The notes under the pieces are model-generated. The model worked only from the letters and a program-made list of their open reading frames with translations. It was not told the origin of the DNA and searched no databases. This document shows, one piece after another, positions 6,346-13,661 of a stretch of DNA of 64,000 nucleotides. The first letter of the stretch is position 1; every line of letters begins with the position of its first letter. Source of the stretch: Catenulispora yoronensis (GTDB lineage: Bacteria; Actinomycetota; Actinomycetes; Streptomycetales; Catenulisporaceae); NCBI RefSeq assembly GCF_039531695.1, contig NZ_BAAAQN010000052.1:30461-94460 (forward strand). Direction: 5' to 3'. The translations under genes were made by a program, and so were the position numbers.

Positions 6346-8607
6346 ATGACGAGTGCGGCAGGGCGGCAGACCGGCGCGGGGGACCGCGGGCGGGAACCTG
6401 ACCAGGGGCCGGTGGCCGAGCGTGATCCGCAGTCCCTGGATCCGGCCGAGCTCGACCGGATCTGTCTGCACAACCTGCTGTCGGCCTGCGCCGACATGAT
6501 CTACTTCAAGGACCGCGACAGCCGGTTCCTGCGGGTCAGCGACTCCGCGGCGGCCTTCACCGGGGTCGACCCGGCGGAGATGATCGGCAAGACGGTCCGG
6601 GACTACTTCACCTCCGAGCACGCCGCGGCGGCGTTCGAGACCGAGCGCATGATCATGCGGACCGGGCGCGCGGTGAACGACGTGGAGGAGCCGCATCTGC
6701 GGCCGCACACCGACCAGGACGAGACGCTCAGCGCCAGCAAGCAGCCGCTGCGGGACTTCGACGGGCGGATCATCGGCACCTTCGGCATCAGCCGGGACAT
6801 CACCGCGCGCAAGATCGCCGAGCGCCAGCTGATGCGGCGGACCGCGGAGCTGGACCAGGTCAGCCGGGAACTGACGACGCTGATCGAGTCCAGTCCGGAC
6901 CTGATGACCCGGTACGACCGGGACCTGCGCTGCACCTACGCCAACCCGGTGGCCACCGAGCTGACCGGCGTGGGGCTGGAGGACATGCTCGGGCACACCG
7001 CCCGGGAGCGCGGCTACAGCCCGGAGTTCCTGCGCTCGTGGGAGGAGACGCTGCGGCAGGTGCTGGCCACCGGCCAGGGCCTGGAGCGGGAGTTCAGCGT
7101 CGCGATCAAGGGCGAGCCGCGGTACCTGCACACCCGGTTCGTGCCGGAGGTGGACGAGGACGGCGCGGTGCTCAGCATCCTGGCGGTGAGCCGGGACCTG
7201 ACCGAGCGGCGCCGGATCGAGGAGGCGCTGGAGGAGCAGGCGGTCCGCGATCCGCTGACCGGGCTGGCCAATCGGACGCTGCTGATGAGCCGGATCGGCC
7301 AGGCCATCGAGCTCGGGGCGGCCGAGCACGGGCGGCTGGCGGTGCTGTTCCTGGACCTGGACCGGTTCAAGCTGGTCAACGACAGCCTGGGCCACGCCGC
7401 CGGGGACGAGCTGCTGGTGGCGGTGGCCGACCGGCTGCGGCTGGCGGTGCGGCGCGGGGACCTGGTGGCCCGGTTCGGCGGCGACGAGTTCGTGGTGCTG
7501 TGCGAGGACGTGCAGGGCTACGCCGAGGCGGCGGCGATCGCCGAGCGGATCATCGACTGCCTGCTGCTGCCGTTCCCGTGCGCGGGGCAGGCGATGCACG
7601 TGCGGGCCAGCATCGGCATCGCGCTGGCCGACGGCCCGGCCACCACCGTGGACGCCCTGCTGCGGGACGCGGACGCCGCGATGTACCAGGCCAAGGCCGG
7701 CGGCGCGGTGTCCGGCGGCTACCGCTTCTTCGAGCCGGCCACCCACGAGCGCGCCGTGCAGCGCATGAACCTGGAGCAGGACCTGCGGCGCGCCGTGGAG
7801 CAGGACGAGTTCGTACTGGTCTACCAGCCGATCGTGGACCTGTCGGTCGGGCAGGTGGTCGGCGCCGAGGCGCTGATCCGCTGGCGCCATCCGGACCGGG
7901 GGCTGTTGGCCCCGGCGGAGTTCCTGGAGGTCGCCGAGGAGACGCACCTGATCGTCCCGATCGGGCGCTGGGTCCTGGAGGAGGCCTGCCGGCAGCTGGC
8001 CGCCTGGAACGCGGCCTGCCGCGCGGACCCGGGGTGCGACCCGGAGGCCGACATGCTGACGCTGGCGATCAACCTGTCCAACCGGCAGCTCTCGCACGAC
8101 CCGGACCTGGTCACGGCGCTCACCGACATACTGAGCCGGCACGAGGTGCCGCCGGGGCAGATATGCCTGGAGGTCACCGAGACCGCGGTGCACGAGGCGT
8201 CGCTGGCGGCCCGGTCGGCACTGGCCGCGTTCTCGGCCGCGGGCATCATGATCGCCCTGGACGACTACGGCACCGGCTACTCCTCGCTGGGCCACCTGCG
8301 CGACATTCCGGTCGACGCGCTGAAGATCGACCGCACGTTCGTCGACGGGCTCACGCGCGACCGCGGCGACGAGGCGATCGTGGTGGCGGTGACGACGCTG
8401 GCGCACGCCTTGGGCATGCACGTGATCGCGGAGGGCGTGGCCACATCGGAGCAGCACGGGCGGCTGCGGGAGCTGGGCTGCGACTTCGCGCAGGGCCACT
8501 TGTTCGCCAAGCCGCTGAGCGCTGAGAAGTTCGGGGAGCTGTTGAGTGGCGAGTTGGGGACTGGGGTTGGGTTGGGTGCTGGGGTGGGGGCTGGGGTGGG
8601 GGCCTAG
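6346..8607 (+). CDS. PAS-PAS-GGDEF-EAL cyclic-di-GMP enzyme
   Basis: A 753-residue cytoplasmic protein. The first PAS domain spans about residues 38-155, the second about 172-295, GGDEF about 300-465 and EAL about 475-735. The diguanylate cyclase site is intact (GGDEF at 378-382), with the inhibitory I-site RxxD at 369-372 five residues before it. The phosphodiesterase signature is also intact (AEALIRWRHP at 507-516, later LEVTET and DDYGTGYSS), so both activities are possible. No membrane segment is visible; sensing is probably through the PAS domains. The last 15 residues are a Gly-Val-Ala repeat encoded by G-rich repetitive DNA. A -10-like TATGAT lies at 6281-6286. Confidence 0.95.
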   Translation: MTSAAGRQTGAGDRGREPDQGPVAERDPQSLDPAELDRICLHNLLSACADMIYFKDRDSRFLRVSDSAAAFTGVDPAEMIGKTVRDYFTSEHAAAAFETERMIMRTGRAVNDVEEPHLRPHTDQDETLSASKQPLRDFDGRIIGTFGISRDITARKIAERQLMRRTAELDQVSRELTTLIESSPDLMTRYDRDLRCTYANPVATELTGVGLEDMLGHTARERGYSPEFLRSWEETLRQVLATGQGLEREFSVAIKGEPRYLHTRFVPEVDEDGAVLSILAVSRDLTERRRIEEALEEQAVRDPLTGLANRTLLMSRIGQAIELGAAEHGRLAVLFLDLDRFKLVNDSLGHAAGDELLVAVADRLRLAVRRGDLVARFGGDEFVVLCEDVQGYAEAAAIAERIIDCLLLPFPCAGQAMHVRASIGIALADGPATTVDALLRDADAAMYQAKAGGAVSGGYRFFEPATHERAVQRMNLEQDLRRAVEQDEFVLVYQPIVDLSVGQVVGAEALIRWRHPDRGLLAPAEFLEVAEETHLIVPIGRWVLEEACRQLAAWNAACRADPGCDPEADMLTLAINLSNRQLSHDPDLVTALTDILSRHEVPPGQICLEVTETAVHEASLAARSALAAFSAAGIMIALDDYGTGYSSLGHLRDIPVDALKIDRTFVDGLTRDRGDEAIVVAVTTLAHALGMHVIAEGVATSEQHGRLRELGCDFAQGHLFAKPLSAEKFGELLSGELGTGVGLGAGVGAGVGA

Positions 8608-8638
8608 GTCGGGGCGGCAGCGGTGTTCCTGGCCAGTC

Positions 8639-9013
8639 TCACGCCACCGTGGCGCGCGCCCGCTCGATCTCGTTGATGTGGGCCTCCGTCCACTCCCGGA
8701 GCGCGGCGATCGGCTCGGCCAGGCTGCGCCCGAGCGCGGTGAGGGTGTATTCGACGCGGGGCGGGATGGTCGGATGCACAGTCCGGGTCAGGAAGCCGTC
8801 GGCTTCGAGCTGGCGCAGGGTCTGGGTGAGCATCTTCTGGGACACGCCCTCGATGCGGCGGCTCAGCTCGGTGTAGCGCAGGGTGCCTGCCTGGAGGGCG
8901 TCCACGATCAGGATGGTCCATTTTCCGGCGATGTGGTCCAGGACCACCCTGGTCGGGCACTTCGCGCTGTAGACGTCGGCGGGGAGCCCGGAGGATTCCA
9001 CGAGAGTCACCAT
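8639..9013 (-). CDS. HxlR-family transcriptional regulator
   Basis: A 124-residue protein read from the ATG at 9013; an upstream in-frame start at 9070 would overlap the operator palindrome. Typical HxlR features are the conserved Cys in YSAKCPTRVVLDHIAGKW, then LRYTELSRRIEGVSQKMLTQTLRQLEADGFL (helix-turn-helix) and a wing with PPRVEYTLTALGRSL. The Cys suggests possible sensing of oxidants or electrophiles, as in other HxlR proteins. It is divergent from the lactamase-fold gene at 9131 and probably controls it and itself through the palindrome at 9052-9070. Confidence 0.92.
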   Translation of the reverse strand: MVTLVESSGLPADVYSAKCPTRVVLDHIAGKWTILIVDALQAGTLRYTELSRRIEGVSQKMLTQTLRQLEADGFLTRTVHPTIPPRVEYTLTALGRSLAEPIAALREWTEAHINEIERARATVA

Positions 9014-9051
9014 GGGGAGAGAGTAACGCACTAATAAGTGCCCTCTTCCTG

Positions 9052-9070
9052 TTGGGGAGTGACTCTCCAA
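9052..9070. promoter_or_regulatory. 19-bp palindrome, HxlR operator candidate
   Basis: TTGGGGAGTGACTCTCCAA is an inverted repeat broken only at the fifth position of each arm and the centre. It lies midway between the divergent HxlR and lactamase-fold starts. GCACTAA (9028-9034) and TTAGTGC (9074-9080) form a second, wider inverted repeat around it. Assignment to HxlR is by position. Confidence 0.55.
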
Positions 9071-9130
9071 TAGTTAGTGCATGGGCGGCCGGACGGATCG
9101 GTCGCCGTGCACCAGCTATTGGAGAGAACC

Positions 9131-10024
9131 ATGGTCAACCCCGCGTCTCGCGCCCAGGTCACCATCGGCGCCACGACCGTCACCTACCTGCCCGACGGCC
9201 ACGGCCTGCTCGACCCGACGGCGGTGTTCCCCGCGAGCAGCCCCGACGGCTGGGCGACCCATGCCGAGTTCCTGGACGCCGACGGGCGTTTCCCGGTCAG
9301 CATCGGGTCGTTCCTGATCCGTGGCGGCGGCCGGGTGATCCTGGTCGACCTCGGCCTGGGCGCGGTCGACTTCGCCGTGCCCGACCTGGCCTCGTTCCGC
9401 GGCGGCAACCTCCTGACGAGCCTGGCGGCCGAGGGGCTCACGCCCGGCGACGTCGACACCGTCTTCTTCACGCACCTGCACCACGATCACGTCGGCTGGA
9501 CCAGCGACGTCGCCCCGGCCCCCAACGCCCCCGAGGGCCGGACCCCGACCGGACTGACCTTCGCGAGCGCGCGCCACCTGGTCGCCGAGGCCGAATGGCG
9601 GCACTGGTCGGGGACCGCGGAGATCATCGGCCCCGATCCGGCCGCCGTCCAGTCACCGCTGGCCGAGCGCGTCGAGTTCGTCGCCGACGCCGAGGAGATC
9701 GCCCCCGGAGTCAAGGTCCTGTCCACACCGGGCCACACGCCCGGGCACAGCAGCCTGGTCGTCACCGACCCGACCGGCGCGGATGACAGACGGCTGATCA
9801 TCCTGGGCGACGTCATGCACTGCCAGGTCCAGGTCGCCGAGAGCCACTGGAGCTTCCTGTTCGACGACGACCCGGACCAGGGCGTCCGCACGCGGGAACA
9901 GCTGCTGGCCGAACTCGAAACCGGCGACACGGTCCTGGCCGGCGGCCACTTCGCGGGACAGGTGTTCGGGCGGGTTCTTCCGCCGATTGCGCGGCGTTCG
10001 TGGGCGAGTGGGTGGGGTCGGTGA
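9131..10024 (+). CDS. metallo-beta-lactamase-fold hydrolase (lactonase-like)
   Basis: A 297-residue protein with ATG at 9131 preceded by GGAGAG. The zinc-binding signature THLHHDHVGW, later STPGHTPGHSSLVV and LGDVMHCQVQV give the usual HxHxDH...H...D set, with a final His in GGHFAGQ. Overall length and the DLGLGAVDF opening resemble N-acylhomoserine-lactonase and related MBL-fold proteins. Regulation by the divergent HxlR repressor is likely. Detoxification of a lactone or ester is plausible, but the substrate cannot be told from sequence. Confidence 0.9.
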   Translation: MVNPASRAQVTIGATTVTYLPDGHGLLDPTAVFPASSPDGWATHAEFLDADGRFPVSIGSFLIRGGGRVILVDLGLGAVDFAVPDLASFRGGNLLTSLAAEGLTPGDVDTVFFTHLHHDHVGWTSDVAPAPNAPEGRTPTGLTFASARHLVAEAEWRHWSGTAEIIGPDPAAVQSPLAERVEFVADAEEIAPGVKVLSTPGHTPGHSSLVVTDPTGADDRRLIILGDVMHCQVQVAESHWSFLFDDDPDQGVRTREQLLAELETGDTVLAGGHFAGQVFGRVLPPIARRSWASGWGR

Positions 10025-10168
10025 TGGGCCAAGCGATCTGTGTCTGAGGCATGACACGGTCGGTGTCACCAGCAGCGCGGTCACCTTGGAACAGCTTGGG
10101 TCATGCACTGGGCATCTTGTGGGCAACAGTGTGGGCTTTTTGTGGGCACCTCTGTCACACTGAGCGGC

Positions 10169-11104
10169 ATGACGACTGCACCGTCTTCGGCGGCTGTCAC
10201 CGAGGCACTTGCTGGGGAGGTTCGTGTACTGCTGCGTGCCGGACTGCCGGTCCGGGACGACACATGCGGGCCGAACCTGCTGGATCTGGCCGGGGTACGG
10301 GCACGCGCGCTGGACGCCTCCGATCAGGCCAGTCGCGTCCGGGCGCTCGACGCACTGATTCGCGAGCAACTGGACCGGCTGGCGAATCGGGAGCTTGCCG
10401 ACGCTGCGCGGCTGCTGTTCGGCGCCGCGCCAGCGACATCGGGGGCGACCTTGACCGCGCGGAGAGCTGCCGCCGCGACGGCGGCCGACTACGAAGTGCA
10501 CCACTTCCGTAAACGCATCGAGCCGAAGGTGATCAATCTACTGTCCTGGCAGCTCGGCCGGGACGCCGAGGAGTTCACCGCGCGGCATGCCGAGGCCCCC
10601 GCGCTGCGGCCATCGGCGGCCCCGCTAGCGCTGCCCGAGGATGTGTTCGCTTGGGAAGCCGCCGAGCATCAGCAGGCCGTGGCCCGGCTGTGGGGCACGG
10701 TGTACCTGCTACGCGCCGAACTGCTCGCTCTCGCCCGAACGGTGAGCATGGGCGCGCGCGTCGAAGAGACGGATGCGGCGTTGCGATACACGCTCTGGCG
10801 GCATGCCGCGGTACTGGCCGCCGCCGAGGACTACCGACGTGCCTATGGGCTGGTCCTGCTCCATGCCGACACCGGGCTGGGCGCTGAGCAGATCGCCGGC
10901 TTCGCCGGTTGGACCCCGGCGCTGAGCCCTGCCCAATGCAGAACACTGACCAGCTGTTTCGATCCGGCAGCCGGACTGGACGGCTTCCTGGCGGCCGTGG
11001 CCGAAGCCGATGGCGGCACCGAACTGATCCGCGACTGGAACACATCCCTGGCCGGCCGCGATGCGCGCGGCCTGCTGACGCCTGAGGAGGACCGACCGCG
11101 ATGA
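10169..11104 (+). CDS. helical protein of unknown function, first gene of kinase/aaRS-ASCH operon
   Basis: A 311-residue, Ala/Leu-rich, mostly helical protein with no signal peptide or membrane span; ATG chosen at 10169. The segment LTARRAAAATAADYEVHHFRK followed by RIEPKVINLLSWQL resembles a short module that precedes STAND/NTPase or TPR modules in other actinobacterial proteins. I know no assigned function for it. The rest (about residues 155-311) is unrecognised. The stop overlaps the start of the next gene by 4 nt (ATGA), so translation is coupled to the P-loop kinase, and the synthetase-like gene follows 17 bp after that. It may be a sensor or scaffold of the operon; this is inference. 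Confidence 0.85.
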   Translation: MTTAPSSAAVTEALAGEVRVLLRAGLPVRDDTCGPNLLDLAGVRARALDASDQASRVRALDALIREQLDRLANRELADAARLLFGAAPATSGATLTARRAAAATAADYEVHHFRKRIEPKVINLLSWQLGRDAEEFTARHAEAPALRPSAAPLALPEDVFAWEAAEHQQAVARLWGTVYLLRAELLALARTVSMGARVEETDAALRYTLWRHAAVLAAAEDYRRAYGLVLLHADTGLGAEQIAGFAGWTPALSPAQCRTLTSCFDPAAGLDGFLAAVAEADGGTELIRDWNTSLAGRDARGLLTPEEDRPR

Positions 11105-11670
11105 GCCATGAGCAACTACTGAACCCGGCAACGCCGCCGCGCCGGTATGTCATCACCGGCGGCCCGTCGGCCGGCAAGGAGGCCGTCCTGGAGCGGTTGC
11201 ACGCCCGCGGCATCCCGGCGACGGCCGGGGAGCCGGCCCGTGAGATCTACCGCAGGCACCGCGACCGCCTCGGTCGCCACCTGGCGGTCGGCGACCGGCA
11301 GGCGTACTCGCGGGACGTGCTGGAGGCCTTCGTCGCCGAGTTCTGCGACCACACCGCCGGCCTGTGGTTCTACAACCGCGGCATTCCCGACGGCTACGGC
11401 TGGGACGCGTTCTTCGGCCTGGGTCCCTACCCGGAACTGGAGCACGCCGCCCGCACTTACCGCTACGACGCCGTGTTCGTGCTGGATCCGCTGGACGACT
11501 TCGAGTCCGCCGACGACCTGGTGTGGGCCAAGGAGCGGGAGATCCGCCGCGTCCACGAGCTCATCGTCCAGGGCTACTACGACGCCGGCTATCGCCCGGT
11601 CTTCGTCCCCGCCGACGATCCCGGCCGCCGGGTCGACTACATCCTGGCCCAGATCCCCGTGCCCGTCTGA
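11101..11670 (+). CDS. AAA_28-type P-loop nucleotide kinase/ATPase
   Basis: A 189-residue protein. The Walker A motif GGPSAGKE is near residue 20. There follow GEPAREIYRRHR, the aromatic FYNRGIPDGYGW, and the acidic segment FVLDPLDDFES, consistent with a hydrolytic or lid region, plus a KEREIRRVHELI helix. This is the pattern of small AAA_28/NadR-like kinases that phosphorylate nucleosides or other small molecules. The start overlaps the preceding gene by 4 nt, and the next gene begins 17 bp after the stop, so the three are one operon. The substrate is unknown; it may prepare or modify the ligand used by the synthetase-like protein. Confidence 0.85.
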   Translation: MSHEQLLNPATPPRRYVITGGPSAGKEAVLERLHARGIPATAGEPAREIYRRHRDRLGRHLAVGDRQAYSRDVLEAFVAEFCDHTAGLWFYNRGIPDGYGWDAFFGLGPYPELEHAARTYRYDAVFVLDPLDDFESADDLVWAKEREIRRVHELIVQGYYDAGYRPVFVPADDPGRRVDYILAQIPVPV

Positions 11671-11687
11671 CGAGAGGCAGAGCCCTC

Positions 11688-13139
11688 ATGAACGGCACGA
11701 CCGGAGTGGAGATCATCAGCCCCAACAACATCCTGGCCAACGCGATGCTGCGCGCCGTCGACATGGTCCGGCCGCGGCTCCAGGCCATGGGCCCGGACCG
11801 GGTGGCGTTCTGTGTCGGCACGCAGATCAACGGGGCTCCGCATCTGGGCACCTCCCTGGTGCAGACTGCGGCGTTCCTGCTAGCCAAGGCCACCAAGCGC
11901 ACCTTCAACGTCGACGCCGTAGTGCGCTTCGGCGCCCTGGACAACGCCCCGTACGACGTCGCGCTGGACCCCGAGACCCACCACGCCTACCAGCAGACCT
12001 ACTTCCACGCCCTCGGCGCGGACGGCGTGGAAGCGCTGATCAGCAAGTACTACCGCGCGATGTTCGACTCGCTGGCCGATGCCACCGGCGTCGACTACGA
12101 GATCGAGACCTACAGCGCCCAGCAGACCGACCCCGCCTTCCGCCACGAGTTTCTGGCCACCCTCGGGCGGCTGGAGCAGATCCGCTGGCCGCTGGCCCCC
12201 TCGCACGGCCAGGTGCACCTGCGCCTGCCGTGCCCGGAATGCGGCTGGTCGGAGAAGCGAGCCGAGCGCACCCGGCTGCTGCGGACCGGCTCCGGCGGCG
12301 CCGACTTCTCGTGCGTGTGCTCCGACCACGGCAAGTACGAGATCGCCGTCACGGCCGACAACGCCAGCTATCTGGACCTCGCGACGCTGTATCGGAACCT
12401 GGTCAAGGAGCGCTTGGCGATGCGGGACCCGGTCACGCTGTCGGTGATGGTCAAGGGCGGCGACTGGGCGTTCGGCTGCCAGCTCGTCGACGAGGCGTTC
12501 GCCCAACTCCCCGGGCTGGCCCCGCCGCCGCGGGTGTTCACCCCGATGGTGCTCACCGACACCGGCGCCAAACTGTCCAAATCGCTCATCCGCGAAGGCC
12601 GGCTGCCGGCCCCTCCGGGCTCGGCGGCCTGGATGCTGGACGTCACCGACTGGTCCGGCGACACCGACTCCTACGTCGACACCATGGTCGATCTCGTCGG
12701 ACGAATGCTCGCCGACCCGAAACACTTCTACCGCTCCTACACCACCCAGGAGATCGACCGGATCATGTCCGCCCGACCCGCCGCCAACGCCGCCCCGCGC
12801 GCCCGCGAGATGAACCTGTTCCGCCGCTACTTCGAGCTGGTCGCCTCCGGCCGAAAGACCATCGAAGTCCGTGTTCAGTATCCGAACCTGCGGAAACTCG
12901 CCGCGGGCGACCGCATCCGGTTCGTCTGCGGTCGCGACGAAGCGCTCACCACCGTCAAGCGGGTTTCCCGCTACACGAGCTTCGAGGAGATGCTTGACGC
13001 CGAGGGGCCAGCGAACGTCAACCCCGACAGCCCTCGTGAACAACAGCTCGCCAACATCCGACGTATCTACGGGCCGGAGAAAGAAGCGCTGGGTGTTCTG
13101 GCCATCGAGATCGAACTCGAGCGCCCGACCACCGACTGA
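11688..13139 (+). CDS. class I aminoacyl-tRNA synthetase-like domain fused to ASCH domain
   Basis: A 483-residue protein. Residues about 10-350 look like a class I synthetase catalytic core. A HIGH-type motif GAPHLGT is at 49-55. A zinc-finger insertion has Cys182/Cys185 and Cys209/Cys211 (with His214) arranged like the CPxCG knuckle of class I lysyl-tRNA synthetases. A KMSKS-type motif KLSKS is at 295-299. The usual C-terminal anticodon-binding region is absent. Instead, residues about 374-478 form an ASCH domain (LVASGRKTIEVRV, AAGDRIRFVCG, VLAIEIEL), a fold linked to RNA or nucleotide binding. I expect amino-acid adenylation plus an ASCH-directed target, not ordinary tRNA charging. Last gene of the three-gene operon. 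Very high confidence as a gene, moderate on domains. Confidence 0.9.
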   Translation: MNGTTGVEIISPNNILANAMLRAVDMVRPRLQAMGPDRVAFCVGTQINGAPHLGTSLVQTAAFLLAKATKRTFNVDAVVRFGALDNAPYDVALDPETHHAYQQTYFHALGADGVEALISKYYRAMFDSLADATGVDYEIETYSAQQTDPAFRHEFLATLGRLEQIRWPLAPSHGQVHLRLPCPECGWSEKRAERTRLLRTGSGGADFSCVCSDHGKYEIAVTADNASYLDLATLYRNLVKERLAMRDPVTLSVMVKGGDWAFGCQLVDEAFAQLPGLAPPPRVFTPMVLTDTGAKLSKSLIREGRLPAPPGSAAWMLDVTDWSGDTDSYVDTMVDLVGRMLADPKHFYRSYTTQEIDRIMSARPAANAAPRAREMNLFRRYFELVASGRKTIEVRVQYPNLRKLAAGDRIRFVCGRDEALTTVKRVSRYTSFEEMLDAEGPANVNPDSPREQQLANIRRIYGPEKEALGVLAIEIELERPTTD

Positions 13140-13661
13140 CCGGCGACGGCGATGGCGCCGGCGACGGCGCCGCAAACCGGAGCCGAGCCGGCCGGACCGG
13201 CCACCGACCCCGAACCCCCGCCACCACCAAGGTCGATTTCAAGCACCCCCTGACGCCTATCAGACGCCCGGCAGCGCCATTCGCGAACATGCCAGTGGCG
13301 CGGGCTAGCACCATCGGAACCGTCTCGGCCACTCCCTGCGTGCGGAGTTCGGGGGGCTGCGGGCGGTTTCGCGACAGGGGGTAGTCGGGGCCTTCTCATC
13401 GAAAGGCTGATATCAGCGGCCTGCTACAGCGTGTAGCGGTTGGTCTGCGTCGCTGGTCACTGGGCTAAAAAGATTTCGCCCTTTGTTCACCGTTGACGTC
13501 CGGCATGTCCCCTATTACCTTCCCCAAGCGAACGTCAGGGTTCTTAGACCATTCTCAGCCGGTTCTAAGCAGAACCCCGACGTTCTGCGCTGGGCCATGC
13601 CACCAAGCATCGGCGCACGCGCTCTCGCACCCTTCCGCACCACTCCCGCGAAAGGAAACTC
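13140..13661. promoter_or_regulatory. M4 protease upstream region: promoter and two inverted repeats
   Basis: This 520-bp gap has no credible gene. TTGACG (13493-13498), a 17-bp spacer and TACCTT (13516-13521) form a plausible sigma-70-type promoter for the protease. Two compact inverted repeats flank it: GCTACAGCGTGTAGC at 13423-13437, upstream of the -35, and GGTTCTAAGCAGAACC at 13561-13576, downstream of the -10. The second has a related half-site, GGTTCTTAG, at about 13539-13547. These are candidate operators, with no regulator assigned. Confidence 0.5.

Noticed and set aside
4807..8499. 1230-residue minus-strand open frame
   Set aside because: It is the antisense of the monooxygenase and GGDEF-EAL genes; composition is Pro/Arg/His-rich with no domain, typical of high-GC shadow frames.
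10169..13139. Ordinary lysyl-tRNA synthetase locus
   Set aside because: The protein lacks an anticodon-binding domain, carries ASCH instead, and sits with a kinase and an unknown protein rather than with translation genes.
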